Shown here: positions 1 through 8,564 of the stretch, one piece after another
Numbering within the stretch: position 1 is the first letter of the stretch
Layout: each line of letters opens with the position of its first letter
NCBI RefSeq assembly: GCF_023015805.1
Contig: NZ_JALKBA010000001.1
Location: 372,001 to 436,000, forward strand
Source of the DNA: Cellulophaga sp. F20128
GTDB lineage: Bacteria; Bacteroidota; Bacteroidia; Flavobacteriales; Flavobacteriaceae
DNA: 64,000 bases
Direction of reading: 5' to 3'
Made by a program: the position numbers and the translations under genes
Notes under the pieces: generated by a model
What the model saw: only the letters and a program-made list of their open reading frames with translations
Told to the model about the DNA's origin: nothing
The model's database searches: none

Positions 1-647
1 AGAACAGATTTGTAGTTTTCTACAGGGCTGCTTATAGCCAATGAGGTATTAGTGACCGCGCTAGGAGCAACAACCGAAGTTTTGTTTCTCCGTTGGGCTA
101 TGGCATCTTCTACCCTTGCCTTTATACTATTTTTAAAAACACTGGGCTCTAATTCTTTTACCACCGCTTCTGCAGTATCATAATCTCTTTCCAAATACAA
201 TAGGTGCGCAAGGTTTTCTTTCAGTTTTGGATTTGAATAAGGTACTATTTCTTTTAGGTCCTCAATTTTTTTTTGCTGACTTTTTAATGTATGCATCAGC
301 GTTTGTAAAAACCACATGTTTGTAGGTGCTGCATTAACAGATGCTTCTGCCTGCTCTTGTGCTAACACAAACTTTTTATCGGCCAAATAAGCTTTTGCAA
401 GCTCGTTGGTTACGGCACTATTTGTAGGCTGTAATTTTTTACAGATCAGTAGGCTATGAATTGCTCGGTCGTAATTTTCAATGCCTTTTTGTTTTAATGC
501 TTCAAAAAAATGCTCCTGAAACTCATCTGAATATTCTTCTAAAAATACCTCAGCAGTATCTTCTATTTCTTGCCCATACCCAATGCCCTGGAAAACAAAA
601 AATCCCAGAAAGTAGGCAAGAAAAAAAGGGTTGCGCCAAATACTCAT
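1..647 (-). CDS. TPR-like secreted protein, 3' end missing
   Basis: This is an open frame on the minus strand that runs off the left edge. I read it directly: it starts at the ATG whose complement is 645-647, begins MSIWRNPFFLAYF, and continues for about 215 codons without a stop. Residues 1-25 look like a Sec signal peptide (hydrophobic core, then GYGQE), so the product is probably periplasmic or envelope-associated. The rest is helical with TPR-like spacing: repeats of the type 'ALKQKGIENYDRAI', 'ELAKAYLADKKFVLA' and 'NLAHLLYLERDYDTA'. No catalytic motif is visible. It lies 71 bases downstream of brnQ on the same strand. TPR proteins of this kind act as scaffolds; the partner cannot be told. 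Confidence 0.75.
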   Translation of the reverse strand, partial: MSIWRNPFFLAYFLGFFVFQGIGYGQEIEDTAEVFLEEYSDEFQEHFFEALKQKGIENYDRAIHSLLICKKLQPTNSAVTNELAKAYLADKKFVLAQEQAEASVNAAPTNMWFLQTLMHTLKSQQKKIEDLKEIVPYSNPKLKENLAHLLYLERDYDTAEAVVKELEPSVFKNSIKARVEDAIAQRRNKTSVVAPSAVTNTSLAISSPVENYKSV

Positions 648-718
648 ATCTTTTGTAAAATTATTAAAAAAACAAATGGTATTACCATCAATGCCATTTG
701 TTTTATAAACTTCAAATA

Positions 719-1999
719 TTATACCGCATTAGAATCTGGCTTTCGTAAATTTCCAATTACAAATCCAATAATTGCCGGTATGACCCACCCAAGGCTAAAG
801 CTGCTAAGTGGTATCCATTTTGTAAAAAAATTAGAAAAATCCTCTATTCCTATACTACTTAGAAAATCTGGCACACTAAAAAACATGGTGGTATAAACAA
901 CAATCTTAAAAACTTTAGGGGAAGCATATCTATTTGGAACTATATTCAAAAGAATTAAAACAATGGTAATTGGATATATAAATAATAATGCAGGCACAGC
1001 TACTGCAATTATGTGAGCAACATTAAACTGCCCCATTAACACACCTAATACACATCCTACTACAGCGGTAAGTGTATACGCATTTCTAGAATCTGAAAAC
1101 TTATATTTGATAAAATCTGATGTTCCTGTCACAATACCAACTGCTGTAGTAAAACAAGCCAAACCAACCAAGATACTCAAAAAAACATTGGCAGCATTGC
1201 CAAGTGTTTTCACACTAATACCATTTAAAAGAGCTGTCCTATTTATGGTTGCTTCAAAACTCCCATGCATTAAAGCTCCTGTAATGATAAGTCCGCCATA
1301 AATTAGAAACAAGCCTAAACCCGCCAGTGATCCAGCCCTGCGAATTAGAGTTCTTTTATCAGCATAGGACGCTTCTTTATTTTTTAGATTGATAGAAATG
1401 ATGATTACACCACCCACAACTACAGCACCAATGGCATCAAACGTTTGATATCCTTCTAAAATACCAGCTGTAAACGGATTCGCCATAACCAAGGAGCCAA
1501 ATGAAAAGTCAAACGAAAACAAGGTAACACCAATGATGGCTACTAAAATTATAAGAATTGCAGGAGTTAAAAATTTACCTATAATATTTAAGAGTTTAGA
1601 CCTGTTTAAGACAAAAACCAAGACCAAACCAAAATACACAATACTGGTATAAATAGACGGTATATTAAAAAATGGCGCTACGGCTATTTCATGCGTTACA
1701 GATGCCGTTCTAGGCGATGGTAAACTAACTGATATAGCATAAATTAGTAGCGAATAGATAATACTAAAAGTAGGGGAAACCTTTTTTCCAAAGTCAAATA
1801 TGGTTCCCTGTAGTTTTGCATGTGCAAATATTCCTAAGATAGGAATAAGAACGGCAGAAATACAAAAGCCTAATGCCACTAACCACCAAAGGTTTCCAGA
1901 ATTAAATCCAAGTAAAGGTGGTAATATTAAATTACCTGCTCCAAAAAAGAGAGAAAACAAGGCAAAAGCAGTTACGACAGTTTCTTTCGTTTTATTCAT
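719..1999 (-). CDS. brnQ: Branched-chain amino acid transport system II carrier protein (BrnQ/LIVCS family)
   Basis: This is an inner-membrane cation-coupled symporter expected to take up leucine, isoleucine and valine. The 426 residues match the usual length of the LIVCS family. They form about twelve hydrophobic segments starting immediately after a short MNKTKETVV N-terminus, with the family's N-terminal signature LFSLFFGAGNLILPPLLG at about residues 14-31. A conserved stretch 'EGYQTFDAIGAVVVGGVII' lies at about residues 181-199. The ATG at 1997-1999 is the natural start because the first membrane helix begins a few residues later. It is followed on the same strand by the partial TPR gene. 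No transporter accessory genes are nearby, which fits a single-component carrier. Substrate is inferred from family only. Confidence 0.93.
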   Translation of the reverse strand: MNKTKETVVTAFALFSLFFGAGNLILPPLLGFNSGNLWWLVALGFCISAVLIPILGIFAHAKLQGTIFDFGKKVSPTFSIIYSLLIYAISVSLPSPRTASVTHEIAVAPFFNIPSIYTSIVYFGLVLVFVLNRSKLLNIIGKFLTPAILIILVAIIGVTLFSFDFSFGSLVMANPFTAGILEGYQTFDAIGAVVVGGVIIISINLKNKEASYADKRTLIRRAGSLAGLGLFLIYGGLIITGALMHGSFEATINRTALLNGISVKTLGNAANVFLSILVGLACFTTAVGIVTGTSDFIKYKFSDSRNAYTLTAVVGCVLGVLMGQFNVAHIIAVAVPALLFIYPITIVLILLNIVPNRYASPKVFKIVVYTTMFFSVPDFLSSIGIEDFSNFFTKWIPLSSFSLGWVIPAIIGFVIGNLRKPDSNAV

Positions 2000-2075
2000 T
2001 AAATGAGTGCTATTTTTTGGGAAAGATAAAACATTTATACAAGGCTACAAACAGCACTATATGGTATTGAAATAG

Positions 2076-2113
2076 TGCCGTTTATCGAAAAAAATGCCGT
2101 TTATCGAAAAAAA
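2076..2113. repeat. Perfect 19-bp tandem duplication
   Basis: The unit tgccgtttatcgaaaaaaa occurs twice head to tail (2076-2094 and 2095-2113) in the gap upstream of brnQ. It may be a slippage duplication; no function is evident. An A-rich tract ends each unit. Confidence 0.85.
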
Positions 2114-2246
2114 CTAGTAGTGGCTCAATATTATAAGAGTCCCTGCGTTTAGATAAAAACAATTGAATAAAAAAATTGTTTAACCCAAATTTTAATTAAT
2201 CGTGCTACATTAGGTTTCAACCAAAACAAGCAACTATACCTACCCT

Positions 2247-2498
2247 ATGAAAAAAGTTTTCTCCTCTTACGGCTCATTGTTTAATTCAATGTGCTGTGGT
2301 ATTTTTGGACACTATTATGCAGTTTCAAAAAAAGTGACTTCACACATTAAGGAGTACGAGTGTATACACTGTAAAAAACAAGTTACAACAGATGTTAGTG
2401 GCAATCTTTCTACGCTCACGCCTGAGTTAGAAGACATCAACAATACCTTGCAAGAAATATATCAGAAAAAACATGAAAGCCACCAACAGGTGGCTTAA
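2247..2498 (+). CDS. Small cysteine-rich protein with GHxY and CxxC motifs
   Basis: This 83-residue soluble protein of unknown function starts MKKVFSSYGSLFNSMCCGIFGHYY. It has a pair of cysteines at residues 16-17, a GHYY motif, and a single CIHC (CxxC) knuckle near residues 39-42. The pattern resembles a minimal zinc ribbon of the DUF1660 type (Cys...GHxY/W...CxxC), but I am not certain of that family. The C-terminal third is polar and helical. The gene converges on thiL with no spacing: the two stop codons abut at 2498/2499. A perfect 8-bp hairpin (2477-2484 with 2489-2496) lies inside its last codons and could end transcription, although no T-run follows. Coding status is likely but not proven. 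Confidence 0.6.
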   Translation: MKKVFSSYGSLFNSMCCGIFGHYYAVSKKVTSHIKEYECIHCKKQVTTDVSGNLSTLTPELEDINNTLQEIYQKKHESHQQVA

Positions 2499-3548
2499 TT
2501 ATGCTTTGGCGAGCGAATTCCAACCCTGAGCGGTTATCGGAATTTTACTATTATTCCTGGAAATTAAATGTACTCCCTCATTCGTTTCTGTCATGTGCCC
2601 TATGACCGTTAAGTTAGGATTGCCTTTGATTTTCGGGAATTCTTTTTGGTCTATAGTAAACAATAACTCATAATCTTCTCCTCCATTTAAAGCAACCGTA
2701 GTACTATCAATTTCAAATTCTTCGCAAGCACTAATAACTGTAGGGTCTAACGGTATTTTATCTTCAAATAAATTACAACCTACCTTGCTTTGGTCGCAAA
2801 TATGTAATATTTCGGAAGACAATCCATCACTAATATCAATCATTGACGTAGGCTTAACCCCTAAGGCGTCTAGCAAAGGAATAATATCTTTACGTGCTTC
2901 TGGTTTTAGCTGCCTTTCAACAATATAAGAGTACATTGATAAATCTGGATTACTATTCGGATTCACCTTAAATACTTCCTTTTCTCTTTCTAAAACTTGT
3001 AAGCCCATATACGCTCCTCCCAAATCTCCAGTAACAACTAGGAGATCATTGGGTTTTGCACCAGATCTATACACTAAATCTTCTTCTTTTGCCTCCCCTA
3101 TGGCCGTAATGCTAATCAGCATTCCCTTAGTAGAGGAAGTTGTATCACCACCTACAACATCTACATTGTATTTTTTTGCAGCCAATCCAATACCACTATA
3201 CAATTCTTCCAAAGCCTCTAATGGAAACCGATTGGAAACGGCAATGGAAACCGTAATCTGTGTAGCTACAGCATTCATTGCATAGATGTCAGACAAATTA
3301 ACCATTACGGCTTTATAGCCTAGATGCTTTAACGGCATATAGCTTAAATCGAAATGAATACCTTCAACAAGCAAATCGGTAGAAATTACGGTCTTATTAT
3401 TTTTAAAATCCAAAACAGCAGCATCATCACCAATTCCTTTTATGGAAGATTTGTGTTGTAAGGTAAAATCTTTTGTAAGGTGGTTAATTAAACCAAACTC
3501 GCCTAATTCTTCAAGCGATGTCCTTTTGGGGTTCTTATCGTCTAACAT
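2499..3548 (-). CDS. thiL: Thiamine-monophosphate kinase
   Basis: This enzyme phosphorylates thiamine monophosphate to the active cofactor thiamine diphosphate using ATP, in the cytoplasm. The 349 residues carry the PurM/ThiL family marks: GIGDDAAVL (residues 38-46) for Mg-nucleotide binding, STDLLVEGIHFDL (about 56-68), NLSDIYAM (84-91), VVGGDTTSS (about 131-139) and a late DISDGLSSE. It is slightly longer than the E. coli enzyme (about 325 residues), as usual in Bacteroidetes. No other thiamine genes are adjacent. A -7 element on the minus strand (3553-3560) sits only a few bases upstream of the ATG, implying a very short or absent leader. Identification is secure. Confidence 0.95.
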   Translation of the reverse strand: MLDDKNPKRTSLEELGEFGLINHLTKDFTLQHKSSIKGIGDDAAVLDFKNNKTVISTDLLVEGIHFDLSYMPLKHLGYKAVMVNLSDIYAMNAVATQITVSIAVSNRFPLEALEELYSGIGLAAKKYNVDVVGGDTTSSTKGMLISITAIGEAKEEDLVYRSGAKPNDLLVVTGDLGGAYMGLQVLEREKEVFKVNPNSNPDLSMYSYIVERQLKPEARKDIIPLLDALGVKPTSMIDISDGLSSEILHICDQSKVGCNLFEDKIPLDPTVISACEEFEIDSTTVALNGGEDYELLFTIDQKEFPKIKGNPNLTVIGHMTETNEGVHLISRNNSKIPITAQGWNSLAKA

Positions 3549-3552
3549 TTTG

Positions 3553-3560
3553 CAAAAGTA
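3553..3560 (-). promoter_or_regulatory. Candidate -7 element for thiL
   Basis: On the minus strand this reads TACTTTTG, an exact match to the Bacteroidetes TAnnTTTG -7 box. It lies four bases from the thiL ATG, so transcription would begin at or next to the start codon. No clear -33 TTG is visible at the right distance. Confidence 0.4.
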
Positions 3561-3604
3561 AGAAGTAAATTTTTGATGTTACCGCTTCTACTTAAATAAA
3601 AACA

Positions 3605-3648
3605 CACCCCTCTATAAAAAGTAGGAATCTACTTTTTATAGAGGGGTG
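3605..3648 (-). terminator. Rho-independent-type hairpin downstream of the oxidoreductase gene
   Basis: There is a perfect 19-bp inverted repeat (3605-3623 with 3630-3648) around a six-base loop. Each arm carries a GC-rich base (CACCCCTC) and an A/T-rich segment. It lies 23 bases past the stop of the Gfo/Idh/MocA gene on the minus strand and upstream of thiL, so it separates their transcription. Confidence 0.75.
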
Positions 3649-3670
3649 CTTTATCTGAAAATTAGATCTC

Positions 3671-5128
3671 TTATTTCCCTAAAGAATAGCCTTCTCTATA
3701 GTTGCGTTTTACGTATTTATTTGCAGCATCAAAATTGGTAATTTTCATTTGCTCGGCATCCCATAGCAAACGTTTTCTACCATTGTATTTAGAGCCTCCC
3801 CAGAAGCTGCCTTTGTCTGCTTTTGGATCTACCTCAAAATAAGCTTTAAGAGCCAGGTTCCCAATTAGAATACTTTCTGTAAATGGTCCTGCATAATCAA
3901 AAGAAGAACTCGTCTCCGCATTACCGTAACCCGCCATACATGCATTTACCCATTGTAAATAATGACCTTCCGGCACCCTAGCGATAGTTTCCTCTACTTC
4001 AAATTGTTCGTTTAATGTCAAGGGTAGCAACCGTGGGTTACCCCCATAACAATCACATAATAATTTTCCTTTGGTACCAATAAAAAGGGCACCTCCATCC
4101 CAGTTTCCTAAAGCCTCATCATCGCCCATTTCCTCTGGTCGCTCTGGTAGTAATCCACCATCCATCCAAGTAACTTTTATTTTTCCCTTGCCATCTGTTC
4201 TTGGGTAACTTAAGTGTATTTTACTAGAATTTGGAAAACTTTTAGGGTAATCCGCAGTTTCAAATTTCCCTTTAAATGAATCTGAAACACTGCATTCAAC
4301 GCTGTCCGGATAAAGTATTGGCAAGATTCTATAAACCGGATCCATTATATGACAAGCCATATCACCTAGAGCTCCTGTACCAAAATCTGACCAACCTCTC
4401 CAATCAAAAGGAAGGTAGGCTTCATTATAATCGCGCATTTCTGCTGTTCCCAACCACAAGTCCCAATTTAATCCTTTTGGAATTTTGTCTTTTTTGGTTG
4501 GCGTCTGTAAAGCTTGTGGCCAAATAGCCCTATTGGTCCAGCATTTTACAGTATGTACATCTCCTATAATACCTGTATCATAAATTTCTTTCATTTTTCG
4601 TACACCATCTCCAGAACCACCTTGATTCCCCATCTGCGTAACTACTTTGTATTTTTTAGCTGCTTCAGTTAACATTCTTGCTTCCCAAATATCATGTGTA
4701 AGTGGTTTTTGCACATAAACATGTTTACCCATTTGCATAGCCATATAGGCCGCTACAGCGTGGTTATGATCTGGTGTAGACACAGAAACTGCATCAATAT
4801 TTTTCCCTTCTTTTTCTAGCATTTCCCTAAAGTCATTGTAGTACTTCGCGTTTGGAAAAGATGCCCTAGACTTCACAGCCTGTCTATCATCGACATCACA
4901 AAGACCAACAATATTTACGTTTGGGCTTTCTGCAAAGGAAGCGATATCACTTTGGCCTTTACCTCCTGCCCCAATACCGGCAATATTTAGTTTATCACTT
5001 GGCGCAACAAAACCGGGGCCACCCATGACATGCCTAGGCACTATCATAAACCCGGCCGTGGCTAAGCCAGCTCCTTTAATAAATTCTCTTCGTGATTTGG
5101 GACTAGTTTTGGTCTTCTTTTTAGACAT
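3671..5128 (-). CDS. Tat-exported Gfo/Idh/MocA family NAD(P)-dependent oxidoreductase
   Basis: This is a predicted periplasmic sugar or sugar-alcohol oxidoreductase of 485 residues. I place the start at 5128 (MSKKKTKTSPKSRREFIKGAG), not the upstream ATG at 5170. This puts the twin-arginine motif (RR at residues 13-14) and the following hydrophobic stretch in the normal position for a Tat signal. The Rossmann motif GIGAGGKG is at residues 51-58, followed by CDVDDR. STPDHNH (117-123) and VYVQKPLTH (138-145) correspond to the substrate and cofactor site. The family's usual EKP is QKP here, a variant found in exported members. The C-terminal half is the alpha/beta oligomerisation domain with WRGWSDFGTGALGDMACHIMD. 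It stands alone between two terminator-like boundaries. The exact substrate cannot be read from sequence. Confidence 0.88.
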   Translation of the reverse strand: MSKKKTKTSPKSRREFIKGAGLATAGFMIVPRHVMGGPGFVAPSDKLNIAGIGAGGKGQSDIASFAESPNVNIVGLCDVDDRQAVKSRASFPNAKYYNDFREMLEKEGKNIDAVSVSTPDHNHAVAAYMAMQMGKHVYVQKPLTHDIWEARMLTEAAKKYKVVTQMGNQGGSGDGVRKMKEIYDTGIIGDVHTVKCWTNRAIWPQALQTPTKKDKIPKGLNWDLWLGTAEMRDYNEAYLPFDWRGWSDFGTGALGDMACHIMDPVYRILPILYPDSVECSVSDSFKGKFETADYPKSFPNSSKIHLSYPRTDGKGKIKVTWMDGGLLPERPEEMGDDEALGNWDGGALFIGTKGKLLCDCYGGNPRLLPLTLNEQFEVEETIARVPEGHYLQWVNACMAGYGNAETSSSFDYAGPFTESILIGNLALKAYFEVDPKADKGSFWGGSKYNGRKRLLWDAEQMKITNFDAANKYVKRNYREGYSLGK

Positions 5129-5359
5129 AATTCTCAGAAAGTTTTTTTGGATTATTAAAACGCAGTTCAAGTTAATTTAAATTTTGTAATTCTAAGGATT
5201 ATGTCCGAAAAAAATTGTTGCGGTGTTTGTTTTATCTCAAATTCTTTCTAGAACACAATTTAAATCTTTTGTTTTGGCGCAATTCATCGGTCAATTAAAG
5301 TGTATAACCAAGTTCATTGTATCTTTACAACAATTCACTTTATTTAAAAAAAATCCATT

Positions 5360-6586
5360 TTGAAAAAGATACCGCTTTTCCTCCTATTGCTATGTATTAT
5401 TTGTAGCTGTTCCAAAAACAAGGAATCTTCTTTTGAAGAAGAGCAAATAGAGAATGACTCCAAAGTAACATCCCCTTGTATCGATGGTTTTGCGGGAATT
5501 TACCCTTGTAATGGATATGATTTACTAGCGAGACTCACCTTAACAGATATGGGTACCGACTTTGCTAATGATGTTTGGGGATGGACAGATCCTACAACCG
5601 ACAAAGAATACGCCTTGGTTGGTCTAAAAAACGGAACGGCCTTTGTAGACATTACAGACATGGAAAACCTTAGGTACCTGGGCAAGCTGCCAACGGCAAC
5701 CGTAAGTAGTTTTTGGAGAGATATAAAAGTATATGACAATCACGCTTTTATTGTTTCTGAAGCAGAAAACCACGGCATGCAGGTTTTTGACCTTGCAAAA
5801 TTAAGAACGGTGACAAATGCTCCCATAACTTTTACGACAGACGCACACTATACCGGGTTTGGAAATGCACACAATATTGTCATCAATGAAAACACAGGCT
5901 TTGCTTATGTTGTTGGAACCGCTAGAAATGATGCCTATGCAGGTGGCGTACATTTTATCAACATCAAGGATCCAAAAGCACCCGTAGCAGCCGGAGGATA
6001 TGCCGCTAACGGTTATACGCATGACGCACAAGTAGTTACCTATAACGGCCCGGATACAGCTTATACTGGGAAAGAGATTTTTATTGGAGCAAATGAAGAT
6101 CAAGTAGTTTTAATCGATGTAACCGATAAAACTGCTGTCCAAGAAATTGCAACAATTTCCTACAACCAAACAGGATACACCCATCAAGGCTGGTTTACAG
6201 AAGACCATACTTATTTTATTTTGGGCGATGAAACAGATGAAATTAACTATGGTTTTAATACCCGAACCTTAGTATTTGATTTTTCAGACCTAGAATCACC
6301 AACCTTACACACCACTTATCTAGGAGAAACAGCCGCAACTGATCACAATGGATATGTAAAAGGGAATCAATTTTTCTTGGCGAACTATACAGCCGGAATG
6401 CGAGTATTAGACCTCACAAACATTAATGGAAAATTATTAACTGAAAGTGCTTATTTTGATACCTTCCCAACAAATAATACGGCTGGAACAAAAGCATTAT
6501 GGAGTATTTACCCCTATTTTGAAAGTGGAAAAATTATTTTAAATGATACCGAATCTGGATTTTTTGTAATTAAAAAATCCGAGTAA
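5360..6586 (+). CDS. LVIVD-repeat / choice-of-anchor B family lipoprotein
   Basis: This is a predicted surface or periplasmic lipoprotein of 408 residues. It has a lipobox (IICSC, lipid-attached Cys near residue 17) followed by an acidic, Ser-rich linker. The body is a beta-propeller of repeated 'V.I.D....' strands: AFVDITDMENLRYLG, AFIVSEAENHGMQVFDLAKL, VHFINIKDPKAP and MRVLDLTNING. There is also an Asp-rich 'GYTHDAQVV' loop. The arrangement matches the choice-of-anchor B family, in which the anchor varies between taxa; here it is lipid rather than a C-terminal sorting signal. It is followed 36 bases later by another propeller lipoprotein, so the two are likely co-transcribed. The ligand or function is unknown. 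Confidence 0.78.
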   Translation: MKKIPLFLLLLCIICSCSKNKESSFEEEQIENDSKVTSPCIDGFAGIYPCNGYDLLARLTLTDMGTDFANDVWGWTDPTTDKEYALVGLKNGTAFVDITDMENLRYLGKLPTATVSSFWRDIKVYDNHAFIVSEAENHGMQVFDLAKLRTVTNAPITFTTDAHYTGFGNAHNIVINENTGFAYVVGTARNDAYAGGVHFINIKDPKAPVAAGGYAANGYTHDAQVVTYNGPDTAYTGKEIFIGANEDQVVLIDVTDKTAVQEIATISYNQTGYTHQGWFTEDHTYFILGDETDEINYGFNTRTLVFDFSDLESPTLHTTYLGETAATDHNGYVKGNQFFLANYTAGMRVLDLTNINGKLLTESAYFDTFPTNNTAGTKALWSIYPYFESGKIILNDTESGFFVIKKSE

Positions 6587-6622
6587 TCACAACCACAATC
6601 TACCTTAAAATATGTTGATGAT

Positions 6623-7960
6623 ATGAAGCACTTAAAATTGATTTTATTATCATTCTTAGTTATTGCCTGTTCTAAAGATAGCTTAGAACCCAAAGGCGAC
6701 AAAAAAGGATTCTTAGGAGAGATCGCTTGGGTTAAAAGTTTTGGAGGCTCTGGCTATGACACAGCGCAAGCTGTAATTAAAACTATTGATGGAGGGTTTG
6801 CTATTTTAGGTTATAGCAATAGTGTGAATGGAGATTTAGCCCATAAAACCACAGCCGTAAATGATTATTGGTTGCTAAAACTAGATAATGAAGGTAATTT
6901 AGAATGGAGTAAAACATATGGTGGTTCTGATGACGATATTGGAAAAAATCTAATACAAACGGCAGATGGTGGATTCGCTTTAATTGGCTATAGCAGAAGT
7001 AGTGATGGTGATGCAAGTAACAATGAAGGGTTTCATGACAATTGGGTTGTAAAATTAGATGCCAGCGGATCAATACAATGGGAACGTAGTTTTGGATTTT
7101 CGGGCCATGACCATTCGTATGATATTGTGCAAACCACAGACGGAGGGTTTTTCTTTGCTGGATTTTTAGATGTTACTGCCTCTAACGGTGATGGAAATTA
7201 TGGCAAAAGAAACAACCTAGCAAGCCATGGCGTGGGAGAATTCTGGGGTACTAAACTAACGGCAAACGGAGATTTAGAATGGCGTAGATTTTTTGGGGGA
7301 AGCAATAACGATAGAGCACATGGAGTGGTACAAGCAAATGATGGAGGTTTTTTATTATCGGGCTTTTCAGAGAGTGACGATTTTGATATCTCCAACACAA
7401 AAGGAAGTTATGATTTTTGGATGCTTAAAATAAACAGTCAAGGAGATTTGTTATGGGAACGGTCTTTTGGAGGTACAGGAATAGAAATTTCGTATGACAT
7501 CGCAAAGACATTAGACCAGGCCTATATAATTACTGGAAATACTTTTAGTAGTGATACCGATGTGTCAAAAAATAACGGAGAATCAGATGTTTGGCTTATA
7601 AAAGTAGATGACAATGGTAACTTGTTATGGGAAAAAACCTTTGGCGGAACTCGATTTGATGCAGCACAAAGTGTACATACAACCTCAGATGGCGGTTATG
7701 TAATTTCAGGAAATTCTAAAAGTACGGATGGCGACTTAACCGAAAATGCTGGGGAAAACGATTTTTGGATTTTAAAAACGGATAAAAATGGAACACTGCT
7801 TTGGCAAAAAACAATAGGTGGTTCACATCTAGATTTTGGCTTTGATGCCCTTGAAACTTTCGGTAATAAACTCCTCATGGTGGGAGAATCACAAAGTACA
7901 GATTTCCCAAACCTTCAACCTAAAGGAGAGGCAGACGCCATAATTATTATGCTGCAATAG
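6623..7960 (+). CDS. Seven-repeat beta-propeller-like lipoprotein
   Basis: This 445-residue predicted lipoprotein (lipobox VIACS, Cys near residue 16) is built from seven copies of a unit of about 58 residues. Each unit has the form W..(S/T)(F/Y/I)GG(S/T)..(D/E)....... T.DGGF...G.S.S.DGD...N.G..D.W..K.D..G.L. The seven 'GG' openings (GGSGYD, GGSDDD, GFSGHD, GGSNND, GGTGIE, GGTRFD, GGSHLD) suggest a seven-bladed propeller. The DGD.S.N.G.ND loops look suited to calcium binding. No C-terminal secretion domain is present. Position immediately after another propeller lipoprotein suggests a co-expressed surface pair. No enzyme motif was recognised; a binding or structural role is inferred. Confidence 0.75.
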   Translation: MKHLKLILLSFLVIACSKDSLEPKGDKKGFLGEIAWVKSFGGSGYDTAQAVIKTIDGGFAILGYSNSVNGDLAHKTTAVNDYWLLKLDNEGNLEWSKTYGGSDDDIGKNLIQTADGGFALIGYSRSSDGDASNNEGFHDNWVVKLDASGSIQWERSFGFSGHDHSYDIVQTTDGGFFFAGFLDVTASNGDGNYGKRNNLASHGVGEFWGTKLTANGDLEWRRFFGGSNNDRAHGVVQANDGGFLLSGFSESDDFDISNTKGSYDFWMLKINSQGDLLWERSFGGTGIEISYDIAKTLDQAYIITGNTFSSDTDVSKNNGESDVWLIKVDDNGNLLWEKTFGGTRFDAAQSVHTTSDGGYVISGNSKSTDGDLTENAGENDFWILKTDKNGTLLWQKTIGGSHLDFGFDALETFGNKLLMVGESQSTDFPNLQPKGEADAIIIMLQ

Positions 7961-8057
7961 CCATCATTATTTTTTTTCTCTATTCCTCATAGAAAAATCC
8001 TATGCCAACATTCGTTATATTAATGTTAGGAACTATGGTAAAACCCTACTTATACCT

Positions 8058-8065
8058 TATATTTG
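8058..8065 (+). promoter_or_regulatory. Candidate -7 element for the suf operon
   Basis: TATATTTG matches TAnnTTTG exactly and lies 64 bases before the start of the A-type carrier gene. A convincing -33 TTG is not seen 19-21 bases upstream, so confidence is moderate. Confidence 0.4.
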
Positions 8066-8128
8066 TAAATTATTTAGAACTAAACCAAATAAAATTTGTG
8101 TAGCAGTCTAATTTAAATTAAGATTAAT

Positions 8129-8458
8129 ATGATAAAAGTCTCAGAAACAGCAAAAAAGAGAGTCATTGATTTAATGACAGAAGGTGGCTTTGATGCTGAA
8201 AAGGATTTTGTGCGTGTTGGAGTAAAAAGTGGTGGATGCAGTGGTTTGTCATATGAGTTAGATTTTGATAAAACTACGGTTGAAACAGATAAAGTTTTTG
8301 AAGACAACGCAGTGCGAATTGTAGTAGATAAAAAAAGTTTTTTATACCTAGTAGGAACTACTTTGGAGTATTCTGGCGGATTAAACGGAAAAGGGTTTGT
8401 GTTTAATAACCCAAATGCGCAAAGAACCTGTGGTTGTGGTGAAAGTTTTTCACTATAA
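8129..8458 (+). CDS. sufA: A-type iron-sulfur carrier (HesB/IscA/SufA family)
   Basis: This 109-residue cytoplasmic scaffold or carrier accepts Fe-S clusters from the SufBCD assembly and passes them to target proteins. The three conserved cysteines of the family are present: Cys37 in KSGGCSGLSY, and Cys101 and Cys103 in the C-terminal TCGCGESF. Length is normal for the family. It opens the suf locus and is followed 106 bases later by sufB. IscA and SufA cannot be told apart by sequence alone, but the context of sufBCDS makes SufA the better name. Expression is probably raised under iron limitation or oxidative stress in relatives; no Fur or IscR box could be recognised here. Confidence 0.92.
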   Translation: MIKVSETAKKRVIDLMTEGGFDAEKDFVRVGVKSGGCSGLSYELDFDKTTVETDKVFEDNAVRIVVDKKSFLYLVGTTLEYSGGLNGKGFVFNNPNAQRTCGCGESFSL

Positions 8459-8564
8459 CCCTTATTGCCAAAATGTTGCTAAAATTGTTATAAAAAATAT
8501 TTTATTGAAAAGTGTTAAACTATTGAACAAATGAAATTTCCCTTAGGGGAAGTAAATGAGGATT

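Noticed and set aside
2477-2496. Hairpin as an independent terminator for the small CxxC gene
   Set aside because: The stem is perfect but inside the coding end and not followed by a T-run; noted only within the gene entry.
5129-5170. Longer N-terminus of the Gfo/Idh/MocA protein (MNCVLIIQKNFLRI...)
   Set aside because: It would push the twin-arginine motif about 27 residues in and give a hydrophobic leader ahead of it; the ATG at 5128 fits Tat signals.
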